Assembly (NCBI RefSeq): GCF_001302265.1
Contig: NZ_LHQM01000010.1
Location: forward strand, 62,001 to 126,000
Direction: 5' to 3'
Source of the DNA: Streptococcus phocae
GTDB lineage: Bacteria > Bacillota > Bacilli > Lactobacillales > Streptococcaceae
Length of the DNA stretch: 64,000 bases
The position numbers and the translations under genes are program-made. Position 1 is the first letter of the stretch, and each line of letters opens with the position of its first letter. The notes beneath the pieces are model-generated. The model ran no database searches. It had not been told where the DNA came from and worked only from the letters and a program-made list of their open reading frames with translations. Shown here in pieces: positions 37,797-47,894 of the stretch.

Positions 37797-38568
37797 TGCT
37801 AGCTCCAGGAATATTGGTGCCTTGCTTTCCAAAATAAATCTCGAAAATGTTATCGGTGTACTCACCGTTTTCTTTGTGCACAACTAATGGTGGCATGATG
37901 TGGAGTCCTTCAATTGAACCATCTTTAATGGCTTCAATCAATAGCATATTAGCTTCTTTACTTTGTTTAGGGTAAACAAACTGAATGCGCTTTGGAGCTA
38001 AACCGTGCAACCTGAGCACATCTAGTATTTCCAAGAAACGATCAGGGCGGTGCACCATAGCTAAGCGTCCGTTAGATTTTAAAGCATGCTTGGCAACCTG
38101 GCAAATATCGTCAAGATTGGTGGTTATTTCATGACGGGCGAGTAGGTAATGCTCGGAAAGATTTTTTTTGGAGGTTTTGCTACTTTTAAAATAAGGAGGA
38201 TTGCAGAGCATTAAATCGACCCCAGAGCGTGGCACATGCGCCAAAAGATTTTTGAGGTCATCGCAAATCATACTCACCTGCTCTTCAAGGCCATTTAATT
38301 GAATGGAACGCTCTGCCATATCTGCTAAACGGGGTTGTAATTCAATTTCCACGATTGGAGCCTTGGTTTTGGTACTTACAAACAAACCGACAGCGCCATT
38401 TCCTGAGCACAAGTCAACAATTAACCCTTTGGAGGGAATTTTTGGGAAGCGAGACAGTAATACACTGTCGATAGAGTAGCTAAAAACATCTTTGTTTTGA
38501 ATAATTTGAACGTCACTGGAGAAGAGTTGATCAATGCGTTCGCCATCTTTTAAGACTGTATTTTTCAT
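37789..38568 (-). CDS. tRNA1(Val)-adenine-N6-like methyltransferase (YabB/YfiC family)
   Basis: A 259-residue SAM-dependent methyltransferase. The SAM loop is [13 protein letters not shown] near residue 51 and the N6-adenine type catalytic motif is [10 protein letters not shown] near residue 120. The E. coli homologue YfiC methylates A37 of tRNA1(Val); the Gram-positive YabB is less characterised. It is the first gene of a leftward two-gene unit with the GIY-YIG protein. Confidence 0.86.
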   Translation of the reverse strand: MKNTVLKDGERIDQLFSSDVQIIQNKDVFSYSIDSVLLSRFPKIPSKGLIVDLCSGNGAVGLFVSTKTKAPIVEIELQPRLADMAERSIQLNGLEEQVSMICDDLKNLLAHVPRSGVDLMLCNPPYFKSSKTSKKNLSEHYLLARHEITTNLDDICQVAKHALKSNGRLAMVHRPDRFLEILDVLRLHGLAPKRIQFVYPKQSKEANMLLIEAIKDGSIEGLHIMPPLVVHKENGEYTDNIFEIYFGKQGTNIPGASND

Positions 38569-38693
38569 ATCGCTATTATAACAAAAATAATGATATTCTG
38601 ATAGGCATGGCGGCTGGTGGAACTTCCTTTTTCTTTAATAATGCCCTGTTTCATGGTACAATAAGTAGGATTATAATCGAAAAGGAGACTCAT

Positions 38694-39431
38694 GTGTTTT
38701 ACGCTTATTTGCGAGGTTTAGTTGTCTTTTTGTTATGGGTTGTGAATGGAAATGCTCATTACCATAATGAAGACAAGATTTTAGATAAAGACGAAAATTA
38801 CATTTTAGTAGCACCACATAGAACCTTTTGGGACCCTGTTTATATGGCTTTTGCAGCGCGTCCTAAGCAGTTTATTTTTATGGCTAAAAAAGAATTATTC
38901 ACCAATCGTCTATTTGCTTGGTGGATTAAAATGTGCGGCGCTTTTGCTATTGACCGCCAAAATCCTAGTCCAGAAGCCATCCGATACCCAGTCAACATGT
39001 TAAAAAAAAACAATCGATCATTGGTGTTGTTTCCAAGTGGTAGTCGTCATTCCAATGATGTCAAAGGTGGGGTAGCAGTTATTGCTAAAATGGCTAAGGT
39101 GAGAATCATGCCGGCAGCTTATGCAGGTCCGATGACCCTAAAAGGACTATTGGCAGGAGAGAGGATAGACATGAACTTTGGTGATGCGATCGATGTTTCA
39201 GACATTAAACGCATGAATGAAGAAGGCATCGAAGAGGTTGCTCGTCGCATACAAGAAGCTTTTAGTCAATTAGACAAAGAAAATGCGGTTTTTCAGCCAG
39301 GTCGAAAGCGTTCTGTACTTAGCTATAGTTATCGCCTTCCTTTGGGATTATTATTACTGGTTATTTTACTGATGACCATGATATTTTCATACCTAGCTAG
39401 TTTTGTTTGGGATCCTGACAAACATCGCTAA
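38694..39431 (+). CDS. plsC: 1-acyl-sn-glycerol-3-phosphate acyltransferase
   Basis: A 245-residue membrane-associated acyltransferase that adds the second acyl chain to form phosphatidic acid. The catalytic HX4D motif is HRTFWD near residue 42; the FPSGSR acceptor-binding motif is near residue 110. A C-terminal hydrophobic anchor is present (LGLLLLVILLMTMIFSYL). The start is GTG 38694, placed by AAAGGAGA six bases upstream; an overlapping ATG at 38692 is out of frame. It precedes comEA-comEC as in other streptococci but has its own terminator. Confidence 0.9.
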   Translation: MFYAYLRGLVVFLLWVVNGNAHYHNEDKILDKDENYILVAPHRTFWDPVYMAFAARPKQFIFMAKKELFTNRLFAWWIKMCGAFAIDRQNPSPEAIRYPVNMLKKNNRSLVLFPSGSRHSNDVKGGVAVIAKMAKVRIMPAAYAGPMTLKGLLAGERIDMNFGDAIDVSDIKRMNEEGIEEVARRIQEAFSQLDKENAVFQPGRKRSVLSYSYRLPLGLLLLVILLMTMIFSYLASFVWDPDKHR

Positions 39432-39445
39432 AAATAGTTAGCGTT

Positions 39446-39472
39446 AAACACATCGAAAGATGTGTTTTTTTT
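39446..39472 (+). terminator. Terminator after plsC
   Basis: Stem AAACACATC/GATGTGTTT with a GAAA tetraloop, followed by a run of T. Confidence 0.85.
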
Positions 39473-39501
39473 GTATGTTTGCCTCATATTTGACACGAAA
39501 C

Positions 39502-39509
39502 AGCGAATA
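39502..39509 (+). promoter_or_regulatory. Possible cin-box (SigX/ComX promoter) of comEA-comEC
   Basis: AGCGAATA lies 21 bases before comEA and shares the CGAATA core of the streptococcal late-competence cin-box (TACGAATA). The same core occurs before coiA at 49412. Confidence 0.55.
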
Positions 39510-39529
39510 ATAAAGTGAGGTGAGAAGAT

Positions 39530-40204
39530 ATGATAGAAGATGTTTTAGTCAAAGTCAGGCAGCTGTTAAAAGAGTATTACTCAACGTCGCATCTGGTAAC
39601 AGGAATGTTAATAGTTGGTATTTTTGTAGTGTTTGGTGTTTTTTTAGTAGGGCGTCCCAAATCCCAAAAACCAGCTAATAGCCTTTCTCAGATGCCTCAA
39701 AGCTTACAAGTGAGCAGGCAAGAGCCAAAAGAAAGCTCTTCTCAAGAAGCAGTAGCATACGAAAAAATCATGATAGACATCAAAGGCGAGGTTCATAACG
39801 AAGGCGTCTATCAGCTCAGTAAAGGAAGTCGATTGGTTGATGCTATTGAAATGGCAGGTGGACTGACAGAACAGGCTGATAAGAAAGCCATTAATTTCGC
39901 TGAAAAGTTAGCTGATGAAGCAGTGGTTTATGTCGCAAAAATTGGTGAAAATATTTCGGTCATCAAAGCACCTGGCGCGGATACTGATAGAGGTCAGCCA
40001 TCAGATACTCAAAAAATTAATATCAATAAAGCCAGTTTGACGGACTTGCAAACAATTTCAGGAATTGGAGCCAAACGGGCTCAAGACATCATTGATCTTC
40101 GGGATAGTTTGGGTGGCTTTCAATCAATAGAAGAGTTGCGCAAGGTATCAGGCATTGGAGAAAAGACACTGGAAAAACTTAAAAATGATATTAGCATTGA
40201 TTAA
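39530..40204 (+). CDS. comEA: DNA uptake receptor ComEA
   Basis: A 224-residue protein with one N-terminal membrane helix (GMLIVGIFVVFGVFLVG), an extracellular SLBB domain (about residues 85-145, IDIKGEVHNEGVYQL) and two C-terminal helix-hairpin-helix motifs (INKASLTDLQTISGIGAKRA and RKVSGIGEKTLEKL). It binds incoming double-stranded DNA at the membrane. It overlaps or abuts the comEC start and precedes it in the same operon. Confidence 0.94.
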   Translation: MIEDVLVKVRQLLKEYYSTSHLVTGMLIVGIFVVFGVFLVGRPKSQKPANSLSQMPQSLQVSRQEPKESSSQEAVAYEKIMIDIKGEVHNEGVYQLSKGSRLVDAIEMAGGLTEQADKKAINFAEKLADEAVVYVAKIGENISVIKAPGADTDRGQPSDTQKININKASLTDLQTISGIGAKRAQDIIDLRDSLGGFQSIEELRKVSGIGEKTLEKLKNDISID

Positions 40205-42428
40205 ACGTTTTCCTGTTGCTCCCATTCAATTGGCTTTTTTAGTAACTGTTTTGTATTATCAACTGCAGTGCCCAAGTTTAGAAGTCAACTGTTTAGCGCT
40301 TGGGTTGATGCTATTATTGGTGAGGCATTTTCCTAAAAAACAAGTAGCTGTCACTTTGCTAGTTTTAGGGGGATTTGCCTTATTATTTACTTATCAAAGG
40401 CAGCAGATGATAGCGCATGGCAACAAATCTGTGGACAAGCTAACACGTGTGGCGATCATCCCAGATTCTATTGCGATTAACGGAGATCAACTGTCAGCGA
40501 TTGGGCGTTGCGATGGTCAGCAATACCAATTATTTTACAAGATGCGGTCTAAAGAGGAGGTAACCTTTTTTAAAAGGCAAAGCCAGTGGGTGACTGTGTA
40601 TGGGGATATCCTTTTAGAAAATCCTGTAGGCCTTCGCAATTTTAAGGGATTTAACTATAAATCCTATCTTAACTATCAACATATTTATCGCATCGGTCAA
40701 CTCAAACAAATAACGGCACTAACGCCATCTCGACCAGAGTCACTAGCTGATTATTTGTCGTACTACCGCAGATGTGCTATTGTTTGGTCCCAGCAGGCAT
40801 TTCCAAAGCCGATGAGCCACTACATGACAGGCCTCTTATTTGGTTATTTGGATAAATCTTTTGGAGAAATGACAGAGCTGTACAGTCAGCTTGGCATCAT
40901 TCATTTGTTTGCTTTATCAGGGATGCAGGTTAGCTTTTTTCTGACCTATTATCGACGGGCATTGATGCTGTTGCAATTTCCGCTAGAGACCATTAAACTT
41001 CTAGAAATCCCTTTTTCGATTATTTATTCAGGTATGACAGGAAATAGTGTTTCGGTCATTAGAAGTCTCTTGCAGGCCTTGTTAAGAAATGTTGGTTTGA
41101 AAGGGTTGGATAATTTTGCGGTAACTTTTTTGCTGATGTTTGTTTTATCGCCACATTTTTTGATGACCATTGGCGGGGTGCTGTCTTTTGCGTATTCGTT
41201 TGTTTTGGCAGTGATTGAATTTGAAGAGTTGTCAGAGACTAGGCAACGCTTGGCAAAATCACTTGCTATTTCAGTGGGCATTTTGCCATTTTTACTATTT
41301 TATTTCGCTACTTTTAATCCAATTTCAATAGTCTTGACAGCTTTGCTTTCTTATCTATTCGATTTGGCTATTCTTCCAGTCTTAACGGTCCTATTTATCG
41401 TATCACCCGTAGCAATTATTACGTTGTGCAATCCTCTTTTTGTATTGTTAGAGCACACCATTTCCTTTGTAGGGCGTTATTTTGGGAGTCCATTGGTATT
41501 TGGTAGCCCTAGTTTGTTACAGTTGATGATTTGTTTAGTGTGTTTGGCAGTTTGTTACGATTATCGTCAGCATAAGCGGGTATTGTCAGTAGTGAGTGTC
41601 TTATTTATAGTCTGTCTGTTGTCGATTAAGTTTCCTATGATTAATGAAGTGACCATGATTGATATTGGTCAAGGAGATAGCATTTTGATTAGAGATTGGC
41701 GGACGAAAACGATTTTAATTGATGTTGGTGGTACACCAATGATGCCAGTTAAAGAACGTTGGCAACAAAAACATCGCACCAACAATGCTCAAAAGACCTT
41801 AATTCCTTACTTGAGAAGTAGAGGGATTAGTAGAATTGATCAGTTGGTATTGACCCATACTGATACGGACCATGTCGGAGATATGGAAAAAGTGGTTCAG
41901 GCATTTAAAGTCAAGGAAATTTTGGTGAGTCAAGGAAGCCTAAGTCAGCAACAATTTGTAAAACGGCTTAGAGCATTGCCAGTAAAAGTGTCCACATTGC
42001 AGGCAGGAGATGTTTTGCCGATTATGGGCAGTCAGCTACAGGTTCTATACCCTTGGGCGATTGGAGATGGGAAAAACAATGACTCTTTGGTCCTTTATGG
42101 ACAGCTATTAAACCGTACTTTTTTATTCACAGGAGACCTAGAAGCACCAGGAGAGGCGGAATTAGTGGCACGCTATCCAGACCTTTCTGTTGATGTCTTA
42201 AAAGCAGGGCACCATGGCTCAAAAGGTTCTACTAGTCCGACATTGCTAGACCATATTAGACCCCAAATAGGTCTAATTTCAGCAGGTAGACGCAATCGGT
42301 ACCAGCACCCTCACCAAGAAACCCTGCAGCGGTTTGAAGAAAGGAATATTGACTATTACAGCACAGACACTCAAGGGGCTATTCGTCTAACAGGCTGGAG
42401 GCGATGGCATCTTGAAACGTGTCAGTGA
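40185..42428 (+). CDS. comEC: DNA uptake channel protein ComEC
   Basis: A roughly 747-residue polytopic membrane protein. The central part is the competence-domain membrane channel (GIIHLFALSGMQVSFF, SGMTGNSVSVIRSLLQA) and the C-terminal 240 residues are an MBL-fold domain (DIGQGDSILI, LTHTDTDHVGDM, LKAGHHGSKGS) proposed to degrade the non-transported strand. The start is set at ATG 40185, inside the end of comEA; an upstream in-frame ATG at 40155 is possible. The gene is intact over its whole length. Confidence 0.92.
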   Translation: MILALIKRFPVAPIQLAFLVTVLYYQLQCPSLEVNCLALGLMLLLVRHFPKKQVAVTLLVLGGFALLFTYQRQQMIAHGNKSVDKLTRVAIIPDSIAINGDQLSAIGRCDGQQYQLFYKMRSKEEVTFFKRQSQWVTVYGDILLENPVGLRNFKGFNYKSYLNYQHIYRIGQLKQITALTPSRPESLADYLSYYRRCAIVWSQQAFPKPMSHYMTGLLFGYLDKSFGEMTELYSQLGIIHLFALSGMQVSFFLTYYRRALMLLQFPLETIKLLEIPFSIIYSGMTGNSVSVIRSLLQALLRNVGLKGLDNFAVTFLLMFVLSPHFLMTIGGVLSFAYSFVLAVIEFEELSETRQRLAKSLAISVGILPFLLFYFATFNPISIVLTALLSYLFDLAILPVLTVLFIVSPVAIITLCNPLFVLLEHTISFVGRYFGSPLVFGSPSLLQLMICLVCLAVCYDYRQHKRVLSVVSVLFIVCLLSIKFPMINEVTMIDIGQGDSILIRDWRTKTILIDVGGTPMMPVKERWQQKHRTNNAQKTLIPYLRSRGISRIDQLVLTHTDTDHVGDMEKVVQAFKVKEILVSQGSLSQQQFVKRLRALPVKVSTLQAGDVLPIMGSQLQVLYPWAIGDGKNNDSLVLYGQLLNRTFLFTGDLEAPGEAELVARYPDLSVDVLKAGHHGSKGSTSPTLLDHIRPQIGLISAGRRNRYQHPHQETLQRFEERNIDYYSTDTQGAIRLTGWRRWHLETCQ

Positions 42429-42515
42429 TAAACGACCTGTTTTTTGTGCGGTGAGGTGTTCTCCCTTATTTTGGTTGGCATTTGGCACCCTATTTTTTAA
42501 ATAAGGTGTTATAAT

Positions 42516-43556
42516 ATGAATATGATTGCGATTGAAGAGATTAATAAGATTCACCAAGATCGGTTAGGTCCGATAACGGTGGTGACTGGTGATGACATTG
42601 GACAATATAGTTATATCAAAGAACGTTTCATGAAAGCCATTGGCTTTGATAAGGAAGATTTATCTTATTCTTATTTTGACATGTCTAATGCCTCATACCA
42701 GGAAGCAGAGATGGATTTGCTCAGCCTGCCTTTTTTGGCAGAGCAAAAAATTGTGATTTTAGACGAATTATTAGATATCACGACAACTAAAAAAGCCTAC
42801 CTAAAAGATACAGAGCTTAAGGCTTTTGAAGCTTATCTGGAAAATCCCCTGGAGACGACGCGCTTGGTCATTTTTGCCCCAGGAAAACTAGATAGCAAAC
42901 GGCGCTTGGTGAAGGTGTTAAAACGAGACGCCTTGGTTTTAGAGGCTCAGCCGTTAAAAGATGCAGAATTAAAGACTTACTTTAAGACTTATAGCCAGCG
43001 CCAAGGATTGGATTTTGATAGTGGTGCTTTTGATCAGTTATTACTAAAGTCTAATAATGAGTTCAGTCTGGTTATGAAAAACCTGTCATTTTTAAAAGCC
43101 TATAAAAAAGATGGTCACATTAGTCTAGCAGATATTGATCAGGCTATCCCAAAAAGTTTACAGGATAATATCTTTGACTTAACGCGTTTAGTTTTGCAAA
43201 AACGAGTTGATGACGCTAAAGAATTAGTTCATGATTTACGCCTGTCAGGGGAAGATGACATCAAGCTAATTGCGATTATGATTGGTCAGTTTCGTCTATT
43301 TTTACAAATCGCTATCTTGGCAAAATCAGGGAAAAATGAGCAACAAATTGTCTCTAGTTTATCCACCTTGCTGGATAGGCGTATTAATCCTTATCAGGTA
43401 AGGTATGCGCTACGAGATTCTGGACAGCTGAGCATCTCTTATTTGCAATCTGCAGTTAGTCATTTGATTAGTACAGACTACCAAATCAAGACAGGGATAT
43501 ATGATAAAACCTATCTCTTTGATTTGGCGTTGCTAAAGTTAATGGCGTCCAAATAA
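42516..43556 (+). CDS. holA: DNA polymerase III delta subunit
   Basis: A 346-residue clamp-loader subunit. The N-terminal TVVTGDDIGQYSYIKERF and the LLSLPFLAEQKIVILDE region match Gram-positive HolA, followed by the helical C-terminal collar domain (ALRDSGQLSISYLQSAV). AAGGTG lies 7 bases before the ATG at 42516. A TATAAT abuts that codon, so a transcript starting near the second in-frame ATG (42522) is also possible. Confidence 0.9.
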   Translation: MNMIAIEEINKIHQDRLGPITVVTGDDIGQYSYIKERFMKAIGFDKEDLSYSYFDMSNASYQEAEMDLLSLPFLAEQKIVILDELLDITTTKKAYLKDTELKAFEAYLENPLETTRLVIFAPGKLDSKRRLVKVLKRDALVLEAQPLKDAELKTYFKTYSQRQGLDFDSGAFDQLLLKSNNEFSLVMKNLSFLKAYKKDGHISLADIDQAIPKSLQDNIFDLTRLVLQKRVDDAKELVHDLRLSGEDDIKLIAIMIGQFRLFLQIAILAKSGKNEQQIVSSLSTLLDRRINPYQVRYALRDSGQLSISYLQSAVSHLISTDYQIKTGIYDKTYLFDLALLKLMASK

Positions 43557-43643
43557 AATAAGGTTAGAGATAATCAAATTAGTTGAAAGCTCTCATTTTT
43601 TGCGATATGATAGAAGTATCACAAAGGAAAGAGGACAGAGAAA

Positions 43644-44252
43644 ATGGCTATTATTTTACCAGATCTTCCATACGCGTACGACGCTCTTGAGCCGCAGTTT
43701 GATAAGGAGACAATGACTCTGCATCATGACAAGCACCATGCAACATATGTTGCAAACACTAATGCTGCTTTGGAAAAACACCCTGAAATCGGTGAGGACC
43801 TTGAAGCATTGTTAGCAGATGTTGATGCGATACCAGCAGATATTCGTCAAGCTGTGATAAATAACGGTGGTGGGCATTTGAATCATAGCTTGTTCTGGGA
43901 ATTACTGTCTCCAGAAAAGCAAGAGGTTACTGCTGACGTTGCCGCAGCCATTGACGAAGCATTTGGTTCGTTTGATGCTTTTAAAGAACAATTTACTGCA
44001 GCAGCAACAGGTCGCTTTGGATCAGGTTGGGCATGGTTAGTTGTCAATAAAGAAGGCAAGCTTGAAATCACGTCAACTGCTAACCAAGACACACCAATCT
44101 CAGATGGTAAAAAGCCTATTTTAACGCTCGATGTTTGGGAGCATGCTTATTATCTCAACTATCGTAACGTTCGTCCAAATTATATTAAAGCATTCTTTGA
44201 CATCATTAATTGGCAAAAAGTAGCAGAGCTTTACCAAGCTGCTATCGCATAA
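43644..44252 (+). CDS. sodA: Superoxide dismutase (Mn/Fe)
   Basis: A 202-residue cytosolic enzyme that dismutates superoxide. The metal ligands lie in [13 protein letters not shown] (His27 region), [10 protein letters not shown], and [13 protein letters not shown] near the C-terminus. GSGWAWLV is the conserved aromatic core. AAAGGAAAGAGG precedes the ATG. It has its own TATGAT-type -10 and a strong terminator. Confidence 0.97.
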   Translation: MAIILPDLPYAYDALEPQFDKETMTLHHDKHHATYVANTNAALEKHPEIGEDLEALLADVDAIPADIRQAVINNGGGHLNHSLFWELLSPEKQEVTADVAAAIDEAFGSFDAFKEQFTAAATGRFGSGWAWLVVNKEGKLEITSTANQDTPISDGKKPILTLDVWEHAYYLNYRNVRPNYIKAFFDIINWQKVAELYQAAIA

Positions 44253-44260
44253 AAGTGACT

Positions 44261-44288
44261 CCAATCTCAATGAGAGATTGGTTTTTTT
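44261..44288 (+). terminator. Intrinsic terminator after sodA
   Basis: Stem CCAATCTC/GAGATTGG followed by seven T. Confidence 0.88.
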
Positions 44289-44387
44289 GGAGTTTTTACG
44301 AATAGATAACATGAGGGGGGAGTGCTCTCCTTTGTAGTGTTAATTCAGTAAGTTCGTGACGACATATTAAAGGTGAGGAGAAGTTAG

Positions 44388-45435
44388 GTGTTTAGAGAAA
44401 AAAAGCTTATTGCTATTAGTGGATTAGTTAGTTTAGGATTGGTATTATTGTTGGTGGTCGTTAACATCGTGTCAACAAATGCGATTGAAAAAAAAAGATG
44501 ACCAAAAACTAGCTAAGACCTCTACTCAGGTGACCAAAAAACCAGCTCATAAAACTTTTGTGAAATCTCTAGAAGCAAAACAAGCGGTTATGGATGCAGA
44601 TCTTGCTCGGATGGATTCTCTAGGGTTATATTATGATTACCATAAGTTGAGTTTAGTGGATACCGTTAATGCTTATTTGCAAGAATTTGGCATCGATCCT
44701 TCTCAAATTGCTTTTTCTTATAAAAATCTCGAAACAGGGGAAACCTTCGCAATGAACGAGACGCAACCTATGACAGCAGGCAGTACCTATAAGCTTCCCT
44801 TAAATATGTTAGTTGTTGATGAGGTTGTCAAAGGAAAGTTATCACTGACAGAACGCTTTGACATTACCCACACTGATTACGAATACGAAAAAGAGCACCA
44901 AGCTTATGTGTCACAATTTTCTGGAGCAATGGCTATACCTGATATGCAAGAGTATTCATTGGTTTATTCGGAAAACACGCCAGCTTATGCCCTTTCTGAA
45001 AGACTGGGGGGTATGGAGACTGCTTATAGCAAATTTGGACGTTATGGCAAGTCTAAAGGAAGCATCCCAACAATCTCGATAAAAGGCAACAAAACAACAA
45101 CCGATTACTATATTCAAGTGTTGGATTATTTGTGGCAGCATCAGAAAAAGTATAGCGATGTATTAGGTTATATTGGCAGGTCATTTCCAGGTGATTACTA
45201 TAAAACCTATCTGCCAGGTTTTGACATCTATCAAAAACCAGGCTATGTTCGCGAGGCATTAAATGTTGGTGCTATTGTTTGTGAAGAAACGCCTTACCTT
45301 ATTGCCCTATACACTGCAGGTCTTGGTGGAGCAACCGAGTATTCTCATGAAATCAATGCTCTTGGGTATCGCCAATTTGTTAATTTGACCTATGTCATCA
45401 ACGAGTGGCATCGTGTGAATCAAAATAAACCTTAA
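44388..45435 (+). pseudogene. Membrane-anchored beta-lactamase-fold serine hydrolase, anchor out of frame at an A9 run
   Basis: A GTG at 44388 begins a short frame with a basic N-terminus and one hydrophobic helix (LIAISGLVSLGLVLLLVVN), typical of an export anchor. At the A9 run 44488-44496 this frame meets TGA at 44498. Removing one A joins it to the frame that runs to 45435 and encodes the hydrolase domain, with SxxK (S-T-Y-K in AGSTYKLPLN) and a YSEN motif where SDN is expected. The intact product would be about 348 residues. As written, the catalytic part can only start internally (ATG 44479) and would stay in the cytosol. It may be a true pseudogene, an A-tract slippage switch, or a sequencing indel. 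Confidence 0.72.
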
Positions 45436-45464
45436 AAAGAGAGCTATTAGCTCTCTTTTTAAGG
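45430..45464. terminator. Bidirectional terminator between convergent genes
   Basis: Stem CCTTAAAAAGAGAGCT/AGCTCTCTTTTTAAGG overlaps the end of the leftward gene and serves both sides. Confidence 0.82.
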
Positions 45465-46667
45465 TTCTTCCGTTTTAAAGTCGCCACGATAATGGTCTAA
45501 TAATTTCTTAAAGGTTTTGACAGCTGATTTTGTGAGCTGTTTTAAGGATTTGTTGTTTCTACTAAAAATCGGATCGGCATGATCAGCTTGTTGCTTCAAG
45601 TCAGGCGTTTTAAATTCTTGCTGAGGATTAGTGATGGTTTTTTCAATAAAATCAGGTTCGTAGAGATCGATAGGGTCGACATCTAAGTGTTTATGTAGGT
45701 CGTCATTTTGATTACTGTAATTAAACGAAGCTCCATTAATGATACCATTTAAGTTTTGAGAGCAGGGATCGAGAGCCAGAAGGAAATGACCAGATTCTGA
45801 CAAGATAAATTCTGAGTGAAAATGCACTAAAACTTTATAATTGGTCTGAGGTAGCTGGTCGGGATAGATGGCTTGGAGATTTCCATCAGCTTTTGTCCTA
45901 GTAGCGACTTTGTTATGGTAACGTGAAGATTCATTTAGGCTATAGTCTGTTTCTTCTAAGGTTGCTAGGTATTTTGCAAGAGCTTTAGCATCATTTAGTT
46001 TACCGGTATTACCATAATGGTCTCTTACCCATTGAGCTTGTTGTGTTGCTAAGACGTAGCGCAACTGATGTAACTGACGGCTAAAGGTTGTGTAGGATAG
46101 GGGATTGGTGGATGTGTAATACATTTGAACCAAAGACGCTAGCTGATCCCAAAAAGGGTCGGCAGGAGCCAGCGATGAACTGAATTGCTTGAGAACGGGT
46201 TCTATCTGCTTGATGTCACCGGTCAAATCGGTGGGCATGTGTAAATAGTTTAGCAGTAAGGATAAGGTTTTTTCTGCCTCAAGGCCATTTTGTGGGGGTT
46301 CTTGCAGTCGCCACATGTCATTAAAGGCATCAGAGCCAATTTGCTGTAGCTGTTGGTATCGCACGTGGAAGCCCTTAGCGGTTTGATAAGAGGTGACATG
46401 CTTTAAATAACCTTTTTCAATGGCCTGATAGGACCAACCGTCATGGGCTAATTTTCTCGAGTAAATGAGGATATTATTTCTTAGTTCAAAGGTATCGGAC
46501 AAATTTAGGGACGTTGCTTTAGGGTGATACTGGTAAAATAAGCTGACAAAGTCTTGGTAGTCTTTATGATTTGTTTCGAATGTTATTCTGGCATGCTCTT
46601 GTTTGATAAAACTAAACAAAAAGCATATCACTAATAAGAATCCTAGTGTTTTTCCGATTGTTTTCAT
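45459..46667 (-). CDS. Secreted or membrane-anchored protein of unknown function (DUF3114-like)
   Basis: A 402-residue protein with a short N-terminal hydrophobic signal/anchor (TLGFLLVICFLFSFI) and a large extracytoplasmic region. The part KVLVHFHSEFILSESGHFLL followed by INGASFNY and LDVDPIDLY resembles the Streptococcus-restricted DUF3114 family as I remember it; no enzymatic motif can be named. The C-terminus is basic. It begins 9 bases after queA on the same strand and probably is the second gene of that unit. Confidence 0.65.
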   Translation of the reverse strand: MKTIGKTLGFLLVICFLFSFIKQEHARITFETNHKDYQDFVSLFYQYHPKATSLNLSDTFELRNNILIYSRKLAHDGWSYQAIEKGYLKHVTSYQTAKGFHVRYQQLQQIGSDAFNDMWRLQEPPQNGLEAEKTLSLLLNYLHMPTDLTGDIKQIEPVLKQFSSSLAPADPFWDQLASLVQMYYTSTNPLSYTTFSRQLHQLRYVLATQQAQWVRDHYGNTGKLNDAKALAKYLATLEETDYSLNESSRYHNKVATRTKADGNLQAIYPDQLPQTNYKVLVHFHSEFILSESGHFLLALDPCSQNLNGIINGASFNYSNQNDDLHKHLDVDPIDLYEPDFIEKTITNPQQEFKTPDLKQQADHADPIFSRNNKSLKQLTKSAVKTFKKLLDHYRGDFKTEEP

Positions 46668-46676
46668 AGTGTTTTG

Positions 46677-47705
46677 CTATTGGACAAACATGGCGTCGCC
46701 AAAACTAAAGAAGCGATACTTTTCTTCAACAGCGTGTTGGTAGGCGTCAAGGACAAAATCACGTCCTGCAAAAGCAGAAACAAGCATGACTAGAGTCGAT
46801 TTTGGCAGGTGGAAATTAGTAGAAAAAGCGTCAACGACAGTAAATTGGTAACCTGGTTTGATAAAGATAGATGTCCAACCTGAATCAGCTTGGATAGCTC
46901 CATTGAATTTACTACCAATTGTTTCCAAAGTGCGGATAGAGGTTGTTCCGACAGCCACGATACGACCTCCAGAAGCCTTAACCTGGCGTAGTGTGCGTGC
47001 TGAGTCTTCAGATAGGCTATAAAATTCGGAGTGCATGTCGTGCTCTTCAAGATTATCAACTGAGACAGGTCTAAAGGTACCTAAGCCAACATGCAAGGTC
47101 AGATAGACCAAGTGTACGCCTTTTTCTTCGATTTGTTTTAACAGGTCTTTTGTGAAGTGCAGTCCAGCAGTCGGTGCAGCAGCAGAGCCATTTTCTTTAG
47201 CGTAGACGGTTTGATAACGCTCAGAATCGTCTAGTTTTTCATGAATGTAAGGTGGGAGTGGCATCTCGCCCAAACTTTCTAAAACTTCTAGGAAAATACC
47301 ATCGTAAGAAAATTCAACAATTCGTCCACCATGTTCTAGCTCTTCGATGATGCGCGCGGTCAAGCGACCATCACCAAATGACACTTCGGCACCAACTTTT
47401 AAGCGCTTGGCAGGTTTTGCGAGGACTTCCCATTGATCGCCTTGAGTGTTTTTAAGTAGGAGCAACTCAACGTGACCATGCGTCTCTCGTTTTTCACCAT
47501 AGAGGCGAGCTGGCAGTACTCGAGTATTGTTCATTACTAGAGCATCTCCAGGATTTAGTTGATCAATAATATGATCAAAATGGCTGTCGACCATCGTTTT
47601 TTTCTTGTGGTCAATAATTAACAGTTTAGAGCTGTCTCGTTTTTCCAATGGCGTTTGGGCAATGAGCTCCTCAGGTAATTCGAAATCAAAATCATTGGTG
47701 TTCAT
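46677..47705 (-). CDS. queA: S-adenosylmethionine:tRNA ribosyltransferase-isomerase
   Basis: A 342-residue enzyme of queuosine synthesis that transfers the ribosyl part of SAM to preQ1 in tRNA. The N-terminus [40 protein letters not shown] and [11 protein letters not shown] are family hallmarks. The start at 47705 has AAAGGAG 6 bases upstream; the frame open to 47924 is not homologous. Its promoter region is divergent from nagB. Confidence 0.95.
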   Translation of the reverse strand: MNTNDFDFELPEELIAQTPLEKRDSSKLLIIDHKKKTMVDSHFDHIIDQLNPGDALVMNNTRVLPARLYGEKRETHGHVELLLLKNTQGDQWEVLAKPAKRLKVGAEVSFGDGRLTARIIEELEHGGRIVEFSYDGIFLEVLESLGEMPLPPYIHEKLDDSERYQTVYAKENGSAAAPTAGLHFTKDLLKQIEEKGVHLVYLTLHVGLGTFRPVSVDNLEEHDMHSEFYSLSEDSARTLRQVKASGGRIVAVGTTSIRTLETIGSKFNGAIQADSGWTSIFIKPGYQFTVVDAFSTNFHLPKSTLVMLVSAFAGRDFVLDAYQHAVEEKYRFFSFGDAMFVQ

Positions 47706-47826
47706 CTTTAACTCCTTTGTAGTGTAAATGGTATGATATCGTGTTTGTATCTGATAAATCTTTTCTATTATAACACTTGTCGCCCTAGGCGTCACTTTTA
47801 ATTGCGTGTTCCATAGGAGATTAGGA

Positions 47827-47882
47827 TTGACAAAAATTGGTATATACCATATAATAGAAAGTAATAAAGGTCTATACCAATC
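47827..47882 (+). promoter_or_regulatory. nagB promoter with two NagR-like (GntR dre) operators
   Basis: TTGACA (47827-47832) and TATAAT (47850-47855) are 17 bases apart. Between them lies the perfect palindrome TGGTATATACCA (47838-47849), and a second related site AGGTCTATACCAA (47868-47880) covers the transcription start region. Both match the TGGTATAGACCA-type operator of NagR/GntR amino-sugar repressors, so nagB is probably repressed unless GlcN6P/GlcNAc6P is present. Confidence 0.8.
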
Positions 47883-47894
47883 AAGGAGGAGCAA

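Noticed and set aside
42503..42525. TATAAT abutting the holA start, read as a leaderless promoter.
   Set aside because: There is no -35 at the right distance and an AAGGTG binding site fits the first ATG, so ordinary translation is more likely.
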